DNA of 64,000 bases from Paraclostridium tenue (GCF_039521565.1 NZ_BAAACP010000007.1:62001-126000); one strand, 5' to 3'. Counted from the stretch's first letter, positions 24,591-33,212 are shown. Numbers and translations are program-made. Notes: generated by a model not told the origin, from the sequence alone.

Positions 24591-24720
24591 CAACTTTTTA
24601 TATGTGTTTAGCATATGCTATAACATGCGTAGCGAACATGTAGCAAGTGTAACGCAGTTAACTTGACGGAATGTGAGTGAAGTGTTTATGTTATCTCATA
24701 GCAACCTAGGCACATTCTAT
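24591..24720. repeat. GC-richer structured element of unknown type
   Basis: About 130 bp stands out from its neighbours in base composition. It contains the palindrome TAGCATATGCTA, the related phrases GCGTAGCGAAC, GTGTAACGCAG and GTGAGTGAAGTG, a GAATGTG/CACATTC pair, and an ATAGCA/TGCTAT closing stem. It has no ORF. The look is that of a dispersed clostridial repeat or the end of a decayed mobile element. I cannot confirm other copies within this window. Confidence 0.35.
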
Positions 24721-24748
24721 GCTATTTTAAATTATATAAAAAATAAAC

Positions 24749-24768
24749 AGGAGAGTGTCTGCTCTCCT
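24749..24768. terminator. Rho-independent terminator
   Basis: AGGAGAG/CTCTCCT stem with TGTCTG loop and T-rich flank on both strands; it closes the reverse-strand 95-residue frame. Confidence 0.8.
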
Positions 24769-24772
24769 ATTT

Positions 24773-25060
24773 TTATGCCACATTTTGTTCCTCGATATTA
24801 ACTTTTAACTCTGGAGGTAAATTGGTTATCAACGCTTTATAACTATCATTACCTTTAATTAAATGTAAAGCTGTATATCTTTTTAGGTTAAGTAAATCAT
24901 CTACACAATATCCATGTACTGCAAATTCCTTTTCTAAAGATTCAAAAGCTTCTTTATCTACACCTGCTATTAAAGTATAAGTCGTATTAGCTCCTTTTAA
25001 AGATGCTCTAACTTCTTTTGATAGTCCTTCTAAATTATGAAGAGTCAGTATATATTTCAA
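24773..25060 (-). CDS. Hypothetical protein, 95 aa, doubtful start (possible gene remnant)
   Basis: The only usable start is TTG at 25060 and no Shine-Dalgarno sequence precedes it. The frame is open for another 60 bp upstream without ATG or GTG. The product is soluble and begins KYILTLHNLEGLSKEVRAS, with an acidic end ELKVNIEEQNVA. A terminator follows directly. It may be the 3' part of a longer lost gene in the phage-remnant patch. No family recognised. Confidence 0.4.
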   Translation of the reverse strand: MKYILTLHNLEGLSKEVRASLKGANTTYTLIAGVDKEAFESLEKEFAVHGYCVDDLLNLKRYTALHLIKGNDSYKALITNLPPELKVNIEEQNVA

Positions 25061-25145
25061 CTTAAACTTAGCACTTTGAACGAATATTTTAGTTAATATT
25101 ATGTAATCTTAGCTAAGAACTTGCCTGTCCTTTTAGAGAAATAAA

Positions 25146-25169
25146 AAGACTAGGATTTTTCCTAGCCTT
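25146..25169 (-). terminator. Terminator after the Ltp-domain gene
   Basis: AAGACTAGGA/TCCTAGCCTT stem with one mismatch and a TTTT loop; the reverse strand continues into CTTTTTATTTC. Confidence 0.8.
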
Positions 25170-25174
25170 GTATA

Positions 25175-25765
25175 TTACTCCAAATTATCTACAGCATATT
25201 GAGCTTCTTCTTCCGTAAATTTCTCACCGTGTTCTGATTTTAACTGATCATAAATTGCACTTGGAGACATCGCCATACTTCCTTGATATGTTTTTGCTTT
25301 CTTCAATGCATTTTCTTTCCAATTAGCATCTATATTATCTATAGCATATTGAGCAGCTTCTTGTGAAAACTTCTCTCCATATTCTGATGTTAACTGGTCA
25401 TATAACCCTGCCTTAGACATTGCCATCGTATCGCTATATACTTTTGCTTTTCTTAGTGCAGATTTATATTCTGTCGGAATATCTTCTTTTATTTTTTCTT
25501 TAGCTGCAACTTTTTCTGTTGATTCAGAGTTTGTTTTTTGCGCCATTTCTTGACTTTCATTATTATCACTTTTTATTGATGAAGAATTAGTATTATTTCC
25601 ACCACCAGAGCCTATAGCTCCTATTATTAATAGTGCTAAAAATCCTGTAAGTATTTTATGCTTCATAAAGAAGTTTCTTTGATCTTTACCACAATTAATA
25701 CATTTTTTAACTCCTTTTGCCAATTCTTTACCACATGCTTTACAATTAGTTAATTGATTCTTCAT
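25175..25765 (-). CDS. Zinc-ribbon membrane protein with two Ltp (PF07553) repeats
   Basis: A 196-residue protein. An N-terminal zinc ribbon has CKAC and CINC pairs at residues 8-25. One transmembrane helix follows (about 38-54, ILTGFLALLIIGAIGSG), then a Ser/Asn/Glu linker. Two Ltp repeats (about 100-147 and 149-196) share ALRKAKVYSDTMAMSKAGLYD / ALKKAKTYQGSMAMS and the GEKF...EAQYAVDN end. In streptococcal phage TP-J34 an Ltp lipoprotein blocks DNA injection by related phages. Here a zinc ribbon and helix replace the lipobox, so the repeats would be outside. Start ATG 25765 follows AGGGAGG. Confidence 0.8.
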   Translation of the reverse strand: MKNQLTNCKACGKELAKGVKKCINCGKDQRNFFMKHKILTGFLALLIIGAIGSGGGNNTNSSSIKSDNNESQEMAQKTNSESTEKVAAKEKIKEDIPTEYKSALRKAKVYSDTMAMSKAGLYDQLTSEYGEKFSQEAAQYAIDNIDANWKENALKKAKTYQGSMAMSPSAIYDQLKSEHGEKFTEEEAQYAVDNLE

Positions 25766-25884
25766 TTTAATTCCTCCCTAAAACTTATTTATGATAGCAA
25801 TAATAAGTATACATTATTTATATTGTCATAATTTGTCATTTCTTGTCATTATTTTATTATTTATTTAATTTTTGTATTTTTAGG

Positions 25885-25985
25885 CATAAAAAAAGGAGTA
25901 CCAGTTGCCTTGCGTATTCCTTTTGCTAGTTAATAGGTCTAGCAACTACTGAATTTTACAACTACAGTTCGTTGGTTGAATAATT
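25885..25985 (-). terminator. Terminator and adjoining structured region
   Basis: AAAAGGA(A)TAC pairs with GTAC(T)CCTTTT around a 12-nt loop (25888-25924), followed on the reverse strand by TTTTTTTATG. It is preceded by a second hairpin TTGCTAG/CTAGCAA (25923-25945) and CAACTAC / ACAACTACAG direct repeats. The unit terminates the DUF4428 gene and is more structured than a simple terminator. Confidence 0.6.
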
Positions 25986-26033
25986 ATTAGTATCCTCAAT
26001 TATTTTTACTCTATGGTAAATATTCATAGCTAT

Positions 26034-26804
26034 TTATAACAATATTCCTAGTATTATTTTTTTCTTTTTATCAAACTCTTCTTGAGTTATTATTCCATCA
26101 TCCAATAAATTCTTAAACTTTAGAATTTCATCAACTTCAGATGAGATATTTTTAACTTCATTTTTAGATTTTTCATTATTTTCCACAATAATAGATAATA
26201 CAGATAAAATATCCTGTGCTAATTTATATGATGTTTTATATGTAAAAGAATTTGTTTTTGTTTTTGCTTTTATCAATTTAATATATACATTAGGATTATT
26301 CATATTATTTAATGTTATTTTTATTTGTAATGAATTAACTATAGAATTTGTTTTTTTCTTGCCAGTAACACCACCAACAATAGCTCCTACTCCACCTAGT
26401 AAAACACCACCAGCAATAGCACTTCCTAATCCACCTTTTGTTATAGTCTCTCCATCTTCTAATAATTCAAACTCAATGATATCTTTATAATTATAAACTT
26501 TAGGATTTCTTTTTTTACCAGCAAATCCATCTGGTATAAGCCATTGTTTTTTATTATCATCAAATTCAATATAAACGCCTATTTTTTTTGTTGGATTAAA
26601 ACTTTTAACACACTCTTTATTTTCTGCATTTTTATTTATTAAATTGATTGCTTCTTCAATCGTAACAGTTTTTAATGGCTTTTTTATGGGAAATAGACCA
26701 CTCTCCTTTAAACATTTTCCACAGATATATCCATCAGATAATTTTATTTTTGTTAACTCATCTTTACATATAGAGCAAGTTTCTTTTTTTGAAAATAAAC
26801 CCAT
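26034..26804 (-). CDS. DUF4428/SHOCT-domain protein
   Basis: A 256-residue protein. The N-terminal zinc-binding module has CSIC (11-14) and CGKC (28-31), as in DUF4428. The middle has a PH-like or bacterial beta region with an Ala/Gly-rich hydrophobic stretch AIAGGVLLGGVGAIVGGV (about 129-146). The C-terminus is a SHOCT motif, KFKNLLDDGIITQEEFDKKK (about 230-249). Such combinations are common in phage and accessory regions but their role is unknown. Start ATG 26804 follows AAGGAGGC. Terminated at 25888-25924. Confidence 0.75.
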   Translation of the reverse strand: MGLFSKKETCSICKDELTKIKLSDGYICGKCLKESGLFPIKKPLKTVTIEEAINLINKNAENKECVKSFNPTKKIGVYIEFDDNKKQWLIPDGFAGKKRNPKVYNYKDIIEFELLEDGETITKGGLGSAIAGGVLLGGVGAIVGGVTGKKKTNSIVNSLQIKITLNNMNNPNVYIKLIKAKTKTNSFTYKTSYKLAQDILSVLSIIVENNEKSKNEVKNISSEVDEILKFKNLLDDGIITQEEFDKKKKIILGILL

Positions 26805-26934
26805 ATATAAGCCTCCTTTAATTTAAAATGTCAATTTTTATAATATTATAATTTGGATTTATTTTCAAGTTTTGGAAATTTATTTTCTACGCCCTCTACT
26901 GTTACGCTTCATATCTCTAGGTCCCTTTTTATAA

Positions 26935-27036
26935 TCATCTATTTTTATTTGAATCTATAAATTTATTTAAAACCACATGTTTCTTATTTTCACTCTTTAC
27001 TACATTTTGACTAAAAAAAGCGCTTAAATTACTCAT
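26935..27036 (-). pseudogene. Truncated XkdN-like phage tail assembly chaperone
   Basis: ATG 27036, behind GGAG, opens a 33-codon frame beginning MSNLSAFFSQNVVKSENKK, then HVVLNKFIDSNKNR and a TGA at 26935. The start closely resembles XkdN-family tail proteins, which begin LSAFxxQNVVK and continue for over 100 residues. The rest of the domain is missing. The following bases encode an unrelated basic end (MKRNSRGRRK). I read this as the 5' stub of a prophage tail gene. Confidence 0.65.
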
Positions 27037-27290
27037 ATTAACTTTCTCCAATATTTTAATTTAATTATTACTTCTTACAATCAATTACAGCAATATAATT
27101 TTTTATAAATATCATAATTTTTTTAGTTTGCTCCATAAACACTTAATTTAACATTTCTCTATTCCGTATAATATTTACTTCAATATTATGTATAAAAAAC
27201 AAAAAATAATATAGTATACTGTAATTTTTCTTTAGATAACTAATTAATTGCTCAAAGTGAGCATATCCTATGTATAGGTGTTTATAATAA
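27037..27290. other. AT-rich intergenic DNA
   Basis: No supported gene. A short hairpin TGCTC-AAAG-TGAGCA lies near 27249-27263. Otherwise featureless. Confidence 0.4.
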
Positions 27291-27291
27291 A

Positions 27292-27320
27292 TAAAAAAGC
27301 ATCCAATTTAATGGATGCTT
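27292..27320 (-). terminator. Terminator after the 31-residue ORF
   Basis: AAGCATCCA/TGGATGCTT stem with a 6-nt loop; T-run on the reverse strand. Confidence 0.85.
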
Positions 27321-27336
27321 CGTATCTATATAATTA

Positions 27337-27432
27337 TTATTCATTTATACTATCTAATTGATCTTCTAATAATCCAGCTCCTACTGCTAATATAAATGGA
27401 ACTATCATTAATCCGCCTAATATTATTGTCAT
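27337..27432 (-). CDS. Single-helix small membrane protein, 31 aa
   Basis: ATG 27432 follows GGGAGGAGTTATAC. The protein is MTIILGGLMIVPFILAVGAG and then an acidic tail LLEDQLDSINE. One transmembrane helix covers residues 2-20 or so. A perfect ribosome site and an immediate terminator make it a credible short gene. No family is recognised. Confidence 0.65.
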   Translation of the reverse strand: MTIILGGLMIVPFILAVGAGLLEDQLDSINE

Positions 27433-27544
27433 GTATAACTCCTCCCAATATTTTATTTGGTGAGTTTATTATACATACTTAATCTAAAAAAATCCTTACC
27501 AAAACCTTTAAGTTTTCTTACATTTTTGATATATAAATTCTATG

Positions 27545-28888
27545 CTATTTACCTGCTACAGATAAACCTTCTACTATAACTGATGGAGCCCCTACACTAC
27601 TTATTGGGAAATTTAGATCATTTCCTATTAATTTAATATTTTTTAATAAATCAAAAAAGTTTCCTGCAACAGTTATTTGTTCTACTGGATATTCTTTTTT
27701 TCCATCTTTTATATAAAATCCTTTAGCTGCTAAAGAAAAATCACCCGTTATAGAGTTCGCTCCAGAGTGAAGACCTGCAAAATCTGTTACCATAATTCCT
27801 TCTTTAATCTCTTCCATAAGCTCACCTATACTAGCTTCTCCCTTTTCTATATAAAAGTTCGTAGGCTCTACACTTACCGGAGAAGAATACGATGCTTTAA
27901 ATCCATTTCCTGTGGTTTTTACATTAGCTTTATGAGCTGTTTTTAAGTTGTGTAATAGGGTATTTAAGACTCCATTTGATACTATATCTTTTTTAAATGT
28001 TGCAACTCCTTCATCATCAAAAGGTGTTGATGCTAAACCTTTATCTAGAAGAGGGTCATCCACTATTGAAACAATATCAGATGCTATAATCTCACCTTCT
28101 TTTCCTTTCAATAAAGATAATCCTCTCTGAGCAGCCTCACCACTAAATATATCTGCAAAAGTTTCAAGTAAAGAAGCCATAGCTTCATTGTATACTATGG
28201 TTTTGTAATTGCCTGAAGAAATAGTACTTCCACCTAATTTAGATAAAGCTTCTTTTACACCTTGCTTTGCTATTTCTTTAGTATCTATTTCTTCTAAAGA
28301 ATCAGCTATCTTATATCCCATTCCATCTTGCTTTTCATTATTACCTTCAACTATAGGAATAACATATGCTATAATTAAATTTCCCTTATTACTTAACGCT
28401 AAACCTTTAGTATTATATATTCCATTTTTAGAAGAACTATAAGATACTTTACAACTACTTATATTAACTACTTTATCACTATATTCTTTAGTTTGTTTTT
28501 CTAAATCTAATGCAATTTCTATTAATTTCGCCGCATCTATGTTTTCTAGTTTTTCTGAATAAGTTTGAACTTTACTATAATTTTTGTCACCTTCATATAT
28601 AAACTGTTCATCAGTACTCTCTATGCACTTAGATGCTTCCTTTGCATTTTTTATAAGCATATCTATAGCCTTATCATCTAAAATTTCAGTATATGAATAC
28701 CCCATCTTCCCATTTAGCATTCCTCTAAATGACAATCCAAAAGATTTATCTAAATTATACTTTTCTACTTCACCTTCATAAACTGTTATACTTATATCTT
28801 CACCATCAGTATAATAAATTTCACAGTCTTCAAAACCTTCATTTAAAGCCTTCTCAAACAGTATATTTTTAAATTCTTTAAAGTCCAT
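27545..28888 (-). CDS. TldE/PmbA-like subunit of the TldD/TldE protease
   Basis: A 447-residue PmbA/TldE-type protein. It shares the U62 architecture with its neighbour but lacks the HExxxH metal motif, as expected for the non-catalytic partner. Conserved features include the end segment GNDLNFPISSVGAPSVIVEGL, seen in part as VGAPSVIVEGL, and AGLHSGANSITGDFSLAAKG. TldD/TldE forms a heterodimeric zinc protease that degrades unfolded peptides and processes some modified peptides. The gene begins 2 bp after tldD ends, with GGAGGAATAG before ATG 28888. It could also be named pmbA. Confidence 0.85.
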   Translation of the reverse strand: MDFKEFKNILFEKALNEGFEDCEIYYTDGEDISITVYEGEVEKYNLDKSFGLSFRGMLNGKMGYSYTEILDDKAIDMLIKNAKEASKCIESTDEQFIYEGDKNYSKVQTYSEKLENIDAAKLIEIALDLEKQTKEYSDKVVNISSCKVSYSSSKNGIYNTKGLALSNKGNLIIAYVIPIVEGNNEKQDGMGYKIADSLEEIDTKEIAKQGVKEALSKLGGSTISSGNYKTIVYNEAMASLLETFADIFSGEAAQRGLSLLKGKEGEIIASDIVSIVDDPLLDKGLASTPFDDEGVATFKKDIVSNGVLNTLLHNLKTAHKANVKTTGNGFKASYSSPVSVEPTNFYIEKGEASIGELMEEIKEGIMVTDFAGLHSGANSITGDFSLAAKGFYIKDGKKEYPVEQITVAGNFFDLLKNIKLIGNDLNFPISSVGAPSVIVEGLSVAGK

Positions 28889-28890
28889 AA

Positions 28891-30282
28891 CTATTCCTCC
28901 GATCTTCCACCTACAGTAATTTCTTTAACTCTTATCATAGGTTGCCCTACGTTTGTTGGTATACTTCCTGATGATGAACCACACATACCTTGGGCTTGAG
29001 CTAAATTATTTCCAACCATATCTATATTCATAAGTACATCGCTACCTTTACCTATTAAACTAGCACCTCTTACAGGTTCTTGTATCTGACCATTTTTTAC
29101 AATATATCCTTCTGCTACTGCAAAGTTAAACTCTCCAGTAACTGGATTTACAGATCCTCCTCCCATCTTTTTAGCGTATAGACCATTATCTATTGACTTT
29201 ATTATATCTTCTGGATTATCATCTCCTGGTGCTATGTACGTGTTAGTCATTCTTGATGTTGGAGCATATTTATAACTTTGTCTACGAGAACTTCCTGTTG
29301 GTTCCATGTTCATTCGTCTTCCATTTAATTTGTCTATCATATATGATTTTAAAATTCCATTTTCTATTAATACATTTTTCTTTGTAAAGTTGCCTTCATC
29401 ATCTATATTACTAGATCCCCAATGATTAGCTAATGTTCCATCATCTATTGCTGTTACTTTTGTCGAGGCAATTTGTTTTCCTAATTTGTCAGAAAATACT
29501 GAATTTCCTTTAGCTACTGATGTTGCTTCTAGTGAATGTCCACAAGCTTCATGAAATATAACTCCTCCAAATCCATTGTCTATTGCAACAGTCATTTTGC
29601 CTGCTGGACAATTTCTTGCATGTAGCATAGTATGAGCTGTTCTTGCAGCTTCTTTTCCATAGAAAACTGGGTCTATTTCTTCAAACATTTCAAATCCTTT
29701 TGCTCTTCCTGGCCCTTCAAATCCTGTTTGATTTTCATTTCCCTTAGAAGCTACAGCGCTTATTCCAAGTCTTGTTCTTATTCTTTCATCTTCTATATAT
29801 AAACCTTCACTATTTGCAACTAATATTTTTTGTGCTTTATCTAAATAAGTTACATTTACCTGTGATATCTCTTTACTATAATCTTTTGCGCTTTTATATG
29901 CTTCTTTCATTACTTTTATTTTTTTTTCATAGTCTATAGCATTTGGATATAATTTTATGTTGTGCATATTCTCATAGTTAACATTATTATTTATAACTAT
30001 AGATTTTTCTTCTTTTAAACTACCTAATGCCAATGCTGCTTTATAAGCTGTATCTAAAAGAGATGATAAAGAATTATCATTAGTATAAGCATAAACACTT
30101 TTGAAATTTTTAAATATTCTTATGCCTATACCATAACTTCTTCCACCTAGTGCATTTTCAACTTTACTATCTATTAATCCTATAGAATTGCTTATTGTAT
30201 CCTCTTCAAATATTTCTGCAAAATCTCCACCAGTTATCAAACACTTTGATAAAACCTTAGAAGCTATTTCTCTTGAAATCAT
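28891..30282 (-). CDS. tldD: Metalloprotease TldD
   Basis: A 463-residue catalytic subunit of the TldD/TldE protease. The zinc site HEACGH is in the segment FHEACGHSLEAT near residue 249. The later part includes GNNLAQAQGMCGSSSG, which fits the conserved end carrying the third ligand Cys region, and a tail of GxPxxVGQPMIRV. It is cytoplasmic with no signal. It is transcribed first, with tldE 2 bp behind it. Start ATG 30282 follows TAGGAGGAAT. No natural-product cluster is nearby, so a general housekeeping role is likely. Confidence 0.9.
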   Translation of the reverse strand: MISREIASKVLSKCLITGGDFAEIFEEDTISNSIGLIDSKVENALGGRSYGIGIRIFKNFKSVYAYTNDNSLSSLLDTAYKAALALGSLKEEKSIVINNNVNYENMHNIKLYPNAIDYEKKIKVMKEAYKSAKDYSKEISQVNVTYLDKAQKILVANSEGLYIEDERIRTRLGISAVASKGNENQTGFEGPGRAKGFEMFEEIDPVFYGKEAARTAHTMLHARNCPAGKMTVAIDNGFGGVIFHEACGHSLEATSVAKGNSVFSDKLGKQIASTKVTAIDDGTLANHWGSSNIDDEGNFTKKNVLIENGILKSYMIDKLNGRRMNMEPTGSSRRQSYKYAPTSRMTNTYIAPGDDNPEDIIKSIDNGLYAKKMGGGSVNPVTGEFNFAVAEGYIVKNGQIQEPVRGASLIGKGSDVLMNIDMVGNNLAQAQGMCGSSSGSIPTNVGQPMIRVKEITVGGRSEE

Positions 30283-30325
30283 ATTATTCCTCCTATTTTT
30301 TTCACTATTACTTTAATTGTATCAT

Positions 30326-30364
30326 AAAAAAAGTTACTGGCATTTATAACCAATAACTTTTTTT
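30326..30364 (-). terminator. Terminator after the UPF0251 gene
   Basis: AAAGTTA(C)TGG/CCA(A)TAACTTT stem; poly-T on the reverse strand. It overlaps the last codons of the gene. Confidence 0.75.
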
Positions 30365-30721
30365 ATCAAATCCAGCTTCTTCTGCACTCATAACTTTATT
30401 GCTTGTGCAAAGTGGACAAGCTATTCTTTCTTCATAACCTGTTACTTTATATATAGTTCCACAAGTTGCACATCTAAATGTAAAGTATAAATTATTATCT
30501 ATTTGTTCTTCTTCTAATATAATCTTTATTATACTATCTTTTCCTATACTTTTTGCTATTTTAGTTCTTGCACTATTTAATGTTTCATTAAATTCTTCCG
30601 TTGTCATTTTCATTTTTTTAGCACAAGTTTTTATTTTTATTCTTTCTATATCCACTAATTTTATAGCTTCTATCTCTTCTTTTTTAAGTTTCAATTCTAT
30701 TTGTTTTGTATTTTCATTCAT
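30344..30721 (-). CDS. UPF0251/DUF134 putative DNA-binding protein with zinc ribbon
   Basis: A 125-residue protein. The N-terminal half contains the DUF134-like helix-turn-helix: EEIEAIKLVDIERI, then CAKKMKMTTEEFNETLNSA and RTKIAKSI (about 16-63). The C-terminal half is a zinc ribbon with CATC (near 84) and CPLC (near 101). This suggests a small DNA-binding regulator with an unknown target. I chose ATG 30721 over 30730 because GGAG lies 9 nt upstream of it and touches the other. The gene is upstream of tldD on the same strand. Confidence 0.65.
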   Translation of the reverse strand: MNENTKQIELKLKKEEIEAIKLVDIERIKIKTCAKKMKMTTEEFNETLNSARTKIAKSIGKDSIIKIILEEEQIDNNLYFTFRCATCGTIYKVTGYEERIACPLCTSNKVMSAEEAGFDKKSYWL

Positions 30722-30942
30722 GTTGTCCATCTCCTATATCAAATTAAAACTAATTTATTGGTATTTAGTGGTATATAGCTATATATTATAATATGTTTAT
30801 TTTAGTATATAGTGATTATTTATAAAACTAATTATTTTCTTTACTTTTTAATAACTTTTTTGATTTCTGTAACATTTCAAATTTTTAACTATACTTTAAT
30901 TATTAGCTTTAAGTTTTTAAACTTACTAAGGAGGCGATAGTC

Positions 30943-32208
30943 ATGTACACTAATCAAATAATAGCCATATCTATATTTTTGCTAGTTATGATAGCTATTA
31001 TATCTGAAAAAGTAAACAGAGCTGTTGCTGCTGTAGCAGGTGCTTTGCTTATGTTGATATTTAATATCGTATCATTTGAAAATAGCCTTAAACATATTGA
31101 TTTCAATACTATTGGTGTTTTAATAGGTATGATGATTTTTGTATCAGTTGTTAAAAACTCTGGCTTATTTGAGTATATAGCAATCTTTTCAGCAAAAAAA
31201 TCAAAAGGCGATCCTTGGAAAATAATGCTTTGTTTTATGATACTAACAGCAATTTTATCTGCTGTATTAGATAATGTAACTACTGTTTTGTTAATTGGTC
31301 CAATGACGATAGTCATAACTCAAATATTAAAAATAAATCCTACTCCATTTTTAATAACTCAAATACTCGCTTCTAACATAGGGGGTACATCAACTTTAAT
31401 AGGTGATCCTCCAAATATAATGATAGGTAGCGCTGCTAATTTAAGTTTTATGGATTTTGTAGTTAATCTTGGCCCTGTAGTTATAATAATACTATTTTCT
31501 ACTATTGTATGTTTTAAGTTTGTATTTAAAAAACACTTAGTAGTAGCTGACATATATAAAGAAAAAATATTATCTCTAGATGAAAATAAAGCAATAAAAG
31601 ATAAATCTTTACTTATTAAAAGTATCATCATGATGATATTTATTTTGCTTGGATTTGCTCTTCATAACATAATTCACATTGAATCAAGTATAGTTGCTTT
31701 AACAGGTGCTACTTTAATGATTTTTATAGGTAAGCAAGATGTAGATGAAATTCTTTCAAGTATTGAATGGTCTACAATAGCATTCTTTGGAGGTTTGTTC
31801 ATTGTAGTCGGTGGTCTTGTAGAGATAGGTATTATAAATTTTATAGCTGAATACTTAATAAATGCTACAAAGGGTCACTTAATAATTACTATGTTAGTAA
31901 TCCTTTGGTTATCAGCTATAATATCATCTTTTCTGGACAATATACCATTTGTCGCTACATTGATACCACTAATTTTAACCATGCAATCTCAAGGTGTTGA
32001 TGTAACTCCAATTTGGTGGGCTACATCCTTAGGTGCTTGCTTAGGAGGAAATGGTACATTAATAGGTGCTTCTGCTAATATTGTTTTATCTAATATTGGT
32101 CAAAAAAATGGATATCCAATAACATTTAAAGAGTACTTTAAAATAGGTTTTCCGCTTATGATTTTATCAATAATTATTTCAACTCTTTATCTATTAGCCC
32201 GTTTCTAA
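30943..32208 (+). CDS. ArsB/NhaD-type ion transporter (CitMHS family)
   Basis: A 421-residue membrane protein with about 11 helices. Two half-repeats carry LSAVLDNVTTVLLIGP (near 104) with SNIGGTSTLIGDPPNIMIG (near 144), and SSFLDNIPFVATLIP (near 327) with GACLGGNGTLIGASANIV (near 366). These are the hallmarks of the ion-transporter superfamily including ArsB, NhaD and SLC13. Substrate could be Na+/H+, arsenite or a dicarboxylate; no ars genes are adjacent, so arsenite is not favoured. Start ATG 30943 follows AAGGAGGCG. A 157-residue protein follows after 24 bp. Confidence 0.8.
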   Translation: MYTNQIIAISIFLLVMIAIISEKVNRAVAAVAGALLMLIFNIVSFENSLKHIDFNTIGVLIGMMIFVSVVKNSGLFEYIAIFSAKKSKGDPWKIMLCFMILTAILSAVLDNVTTVLLIGPMTIVITQILKINPTPFLITQILASNIGGTSTLIGDPPNIMIGSAANLSFMDFVVNLGPVVIIILFSTIVCFKFVFKKHLVVADIYKEKILSLDENKAIKDKSLLIKSIIMMIFILLGFALHNIIHIESSIVALTGATLMIFIGKQDVDEILSSIEWSTIAFFGGLFIVVGGLVEIGIINFIAEYLINATKGHLIITMLVILWLSAIISSFLDNIPFVATLIPLILTMQSQGVDVTPIWWATSLGACLGGNGTLIGASANIVLSNIGQKNGYPITFKEYFKIGFPLMILSIIISTLYLLARF

Positions 32209-32232
32209 TAAAAAATTTTAGGAGGTTTATAA

Positions 32233-32706
32233 ATGAGCATTTTAAACAACGCTTATGGGGACACTATAGAAGCTAGACTTAGATACATCGGTGCTACTGA
32301 CATAAGAAAAGTTCATGGAATTTTATATTTTATTGAGTTTGAAATTGATAATAACTTGAAAGTTTCCTACACTTATAACATAAATACTAAAAATAAATAT
32401 TATTTACAAAGAATCAAACCATATCCTATACCAGAAGGAGTATTTGAAAAAGAATATGAAGTTGTTTCATTTATAGAAAAAGATATAAAAAAATTTACCA
32501 ATGCTAAAAAAAGTAATAATTTTGATTTATTCTTAAAAATTAACAACGAACTAAATACTATCTGTTTAGATATCGAAAAACTATTTTTAAATTACAACAT
32601 AGATAAAATGGATTTAGAAAAATTAAAAGCTGAACTTGATGATATACTAAATCTATTTGAAAACTCTAAAAAAAGATCACCTAAAATCAATATAGATAAT
32701 AAATAA
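32233..32706 (+). CDS. Hypothetical protein co-transcribed with the ArsB/NhaD-type transporter
   Basis: A 157-residue soluble protein beginning 24 bp after the transporter, with TAGGAGG before ATG 32233. The first half is beta-rich (RLRYIGATDIRKVHGILYF, with KVSYTYNINTKNKYYLQRI after it). The second half is helical and charged (KKFTNAKKSNNFDLFLKIN and LEKLKAELDDILNLFE). No membrane segment. Co-expression suggests a regulatory or accessory role, but I do not recognise the family. Confidence 0.65.
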   Translation: MSILNNAYGDTIEARLRYIGATDIRKVHGILYFIEFEIDNNLKVSYTYNINTKNKYYLQRIKPYPIPEGVFEKEYEVVSFIEKDIKKFTNAKKSNNFDLFLKINNELNTICLDIEKLFLNYNIDKMDLEKLKAELDDILNLFENSKKRSPKINIDNK

Positions 32707-32729
32707 GGAGATAGGTAACCTATCTCCTT
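32705..32729 (+). terminator. Terminator after the transporter operon
   Basis: AAGGAGATAGGT/ACCTATCTCCTT with a single-base centre, then TTAATTTTTTTAA. It can also serve the convergent gene at 32738. Confidence 0.9.
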
Positions 32730-32737
32730 TAATTTTT

Positions 32738-33160
32738 TTAATTAGATGCATTTTTGAAATTTAATTTTTTACATCTATTCATAACAAAATTAATTAATGA
32801 TGATATAGTTATTCTTATTGGAGTGAATAAAATTAATGATATTACTATGGATTTAACCAAGTATATAAAACTAAAGTTTCTTTCCATACTTAATAATAAT
32901 ATATCAAAACACATAGTAACTATTATAATGTTCATATACATATATGTATTTTTTAGTTTTTCTTTTTTAGTTTTAATTACTAAATATAGTATTGGTATAA
33001 ATATCATTGAAATTGAAGATATCATTATAAATATAATATTTTTAAAACTTAAATTTGAATGTTTAACAAATATTATATACATTGAGTAAAAAATAATATT
33101 TGATATACTTAAATATTTAAAATATATTTGCATTACTTTATTTAAAATATTGTTTTTCAT
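32738..33160 (-). CDS. Four-helix hypothetical membrane protein, 140 aa
   Basis: Four hydrophobic segments (about 18-34, 42-62, 74-90 and 100-125) with short basic loops such as KTKKEKLK and a basic C-terminus (RCKKLNFK). Start ATG 33160 follows GAGGTGATAAA. No conserved motif is recognised. The frame on the opposite strand here is a shadow of low-complexity AT-rich coding. Confidence 0.6.
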   Translation of the reverse strand: MKNNILNKVMQIYFKYLSISNIIFYSMYIIFVKHSNLSFKNIIFIMISSISMIFIPILYLVIKTKKEKLKNTYMYMNIIIVTMCFDILLLSMERNFSFIYLVKSIVISLILFTPIRITISSLINFVMNRCKKLNFKNASN

Positions 33161-33212
33161 TTTATCACCTCAATATAATATACTTAATCAACAAAATTAA
33201 TATCACATGTTT

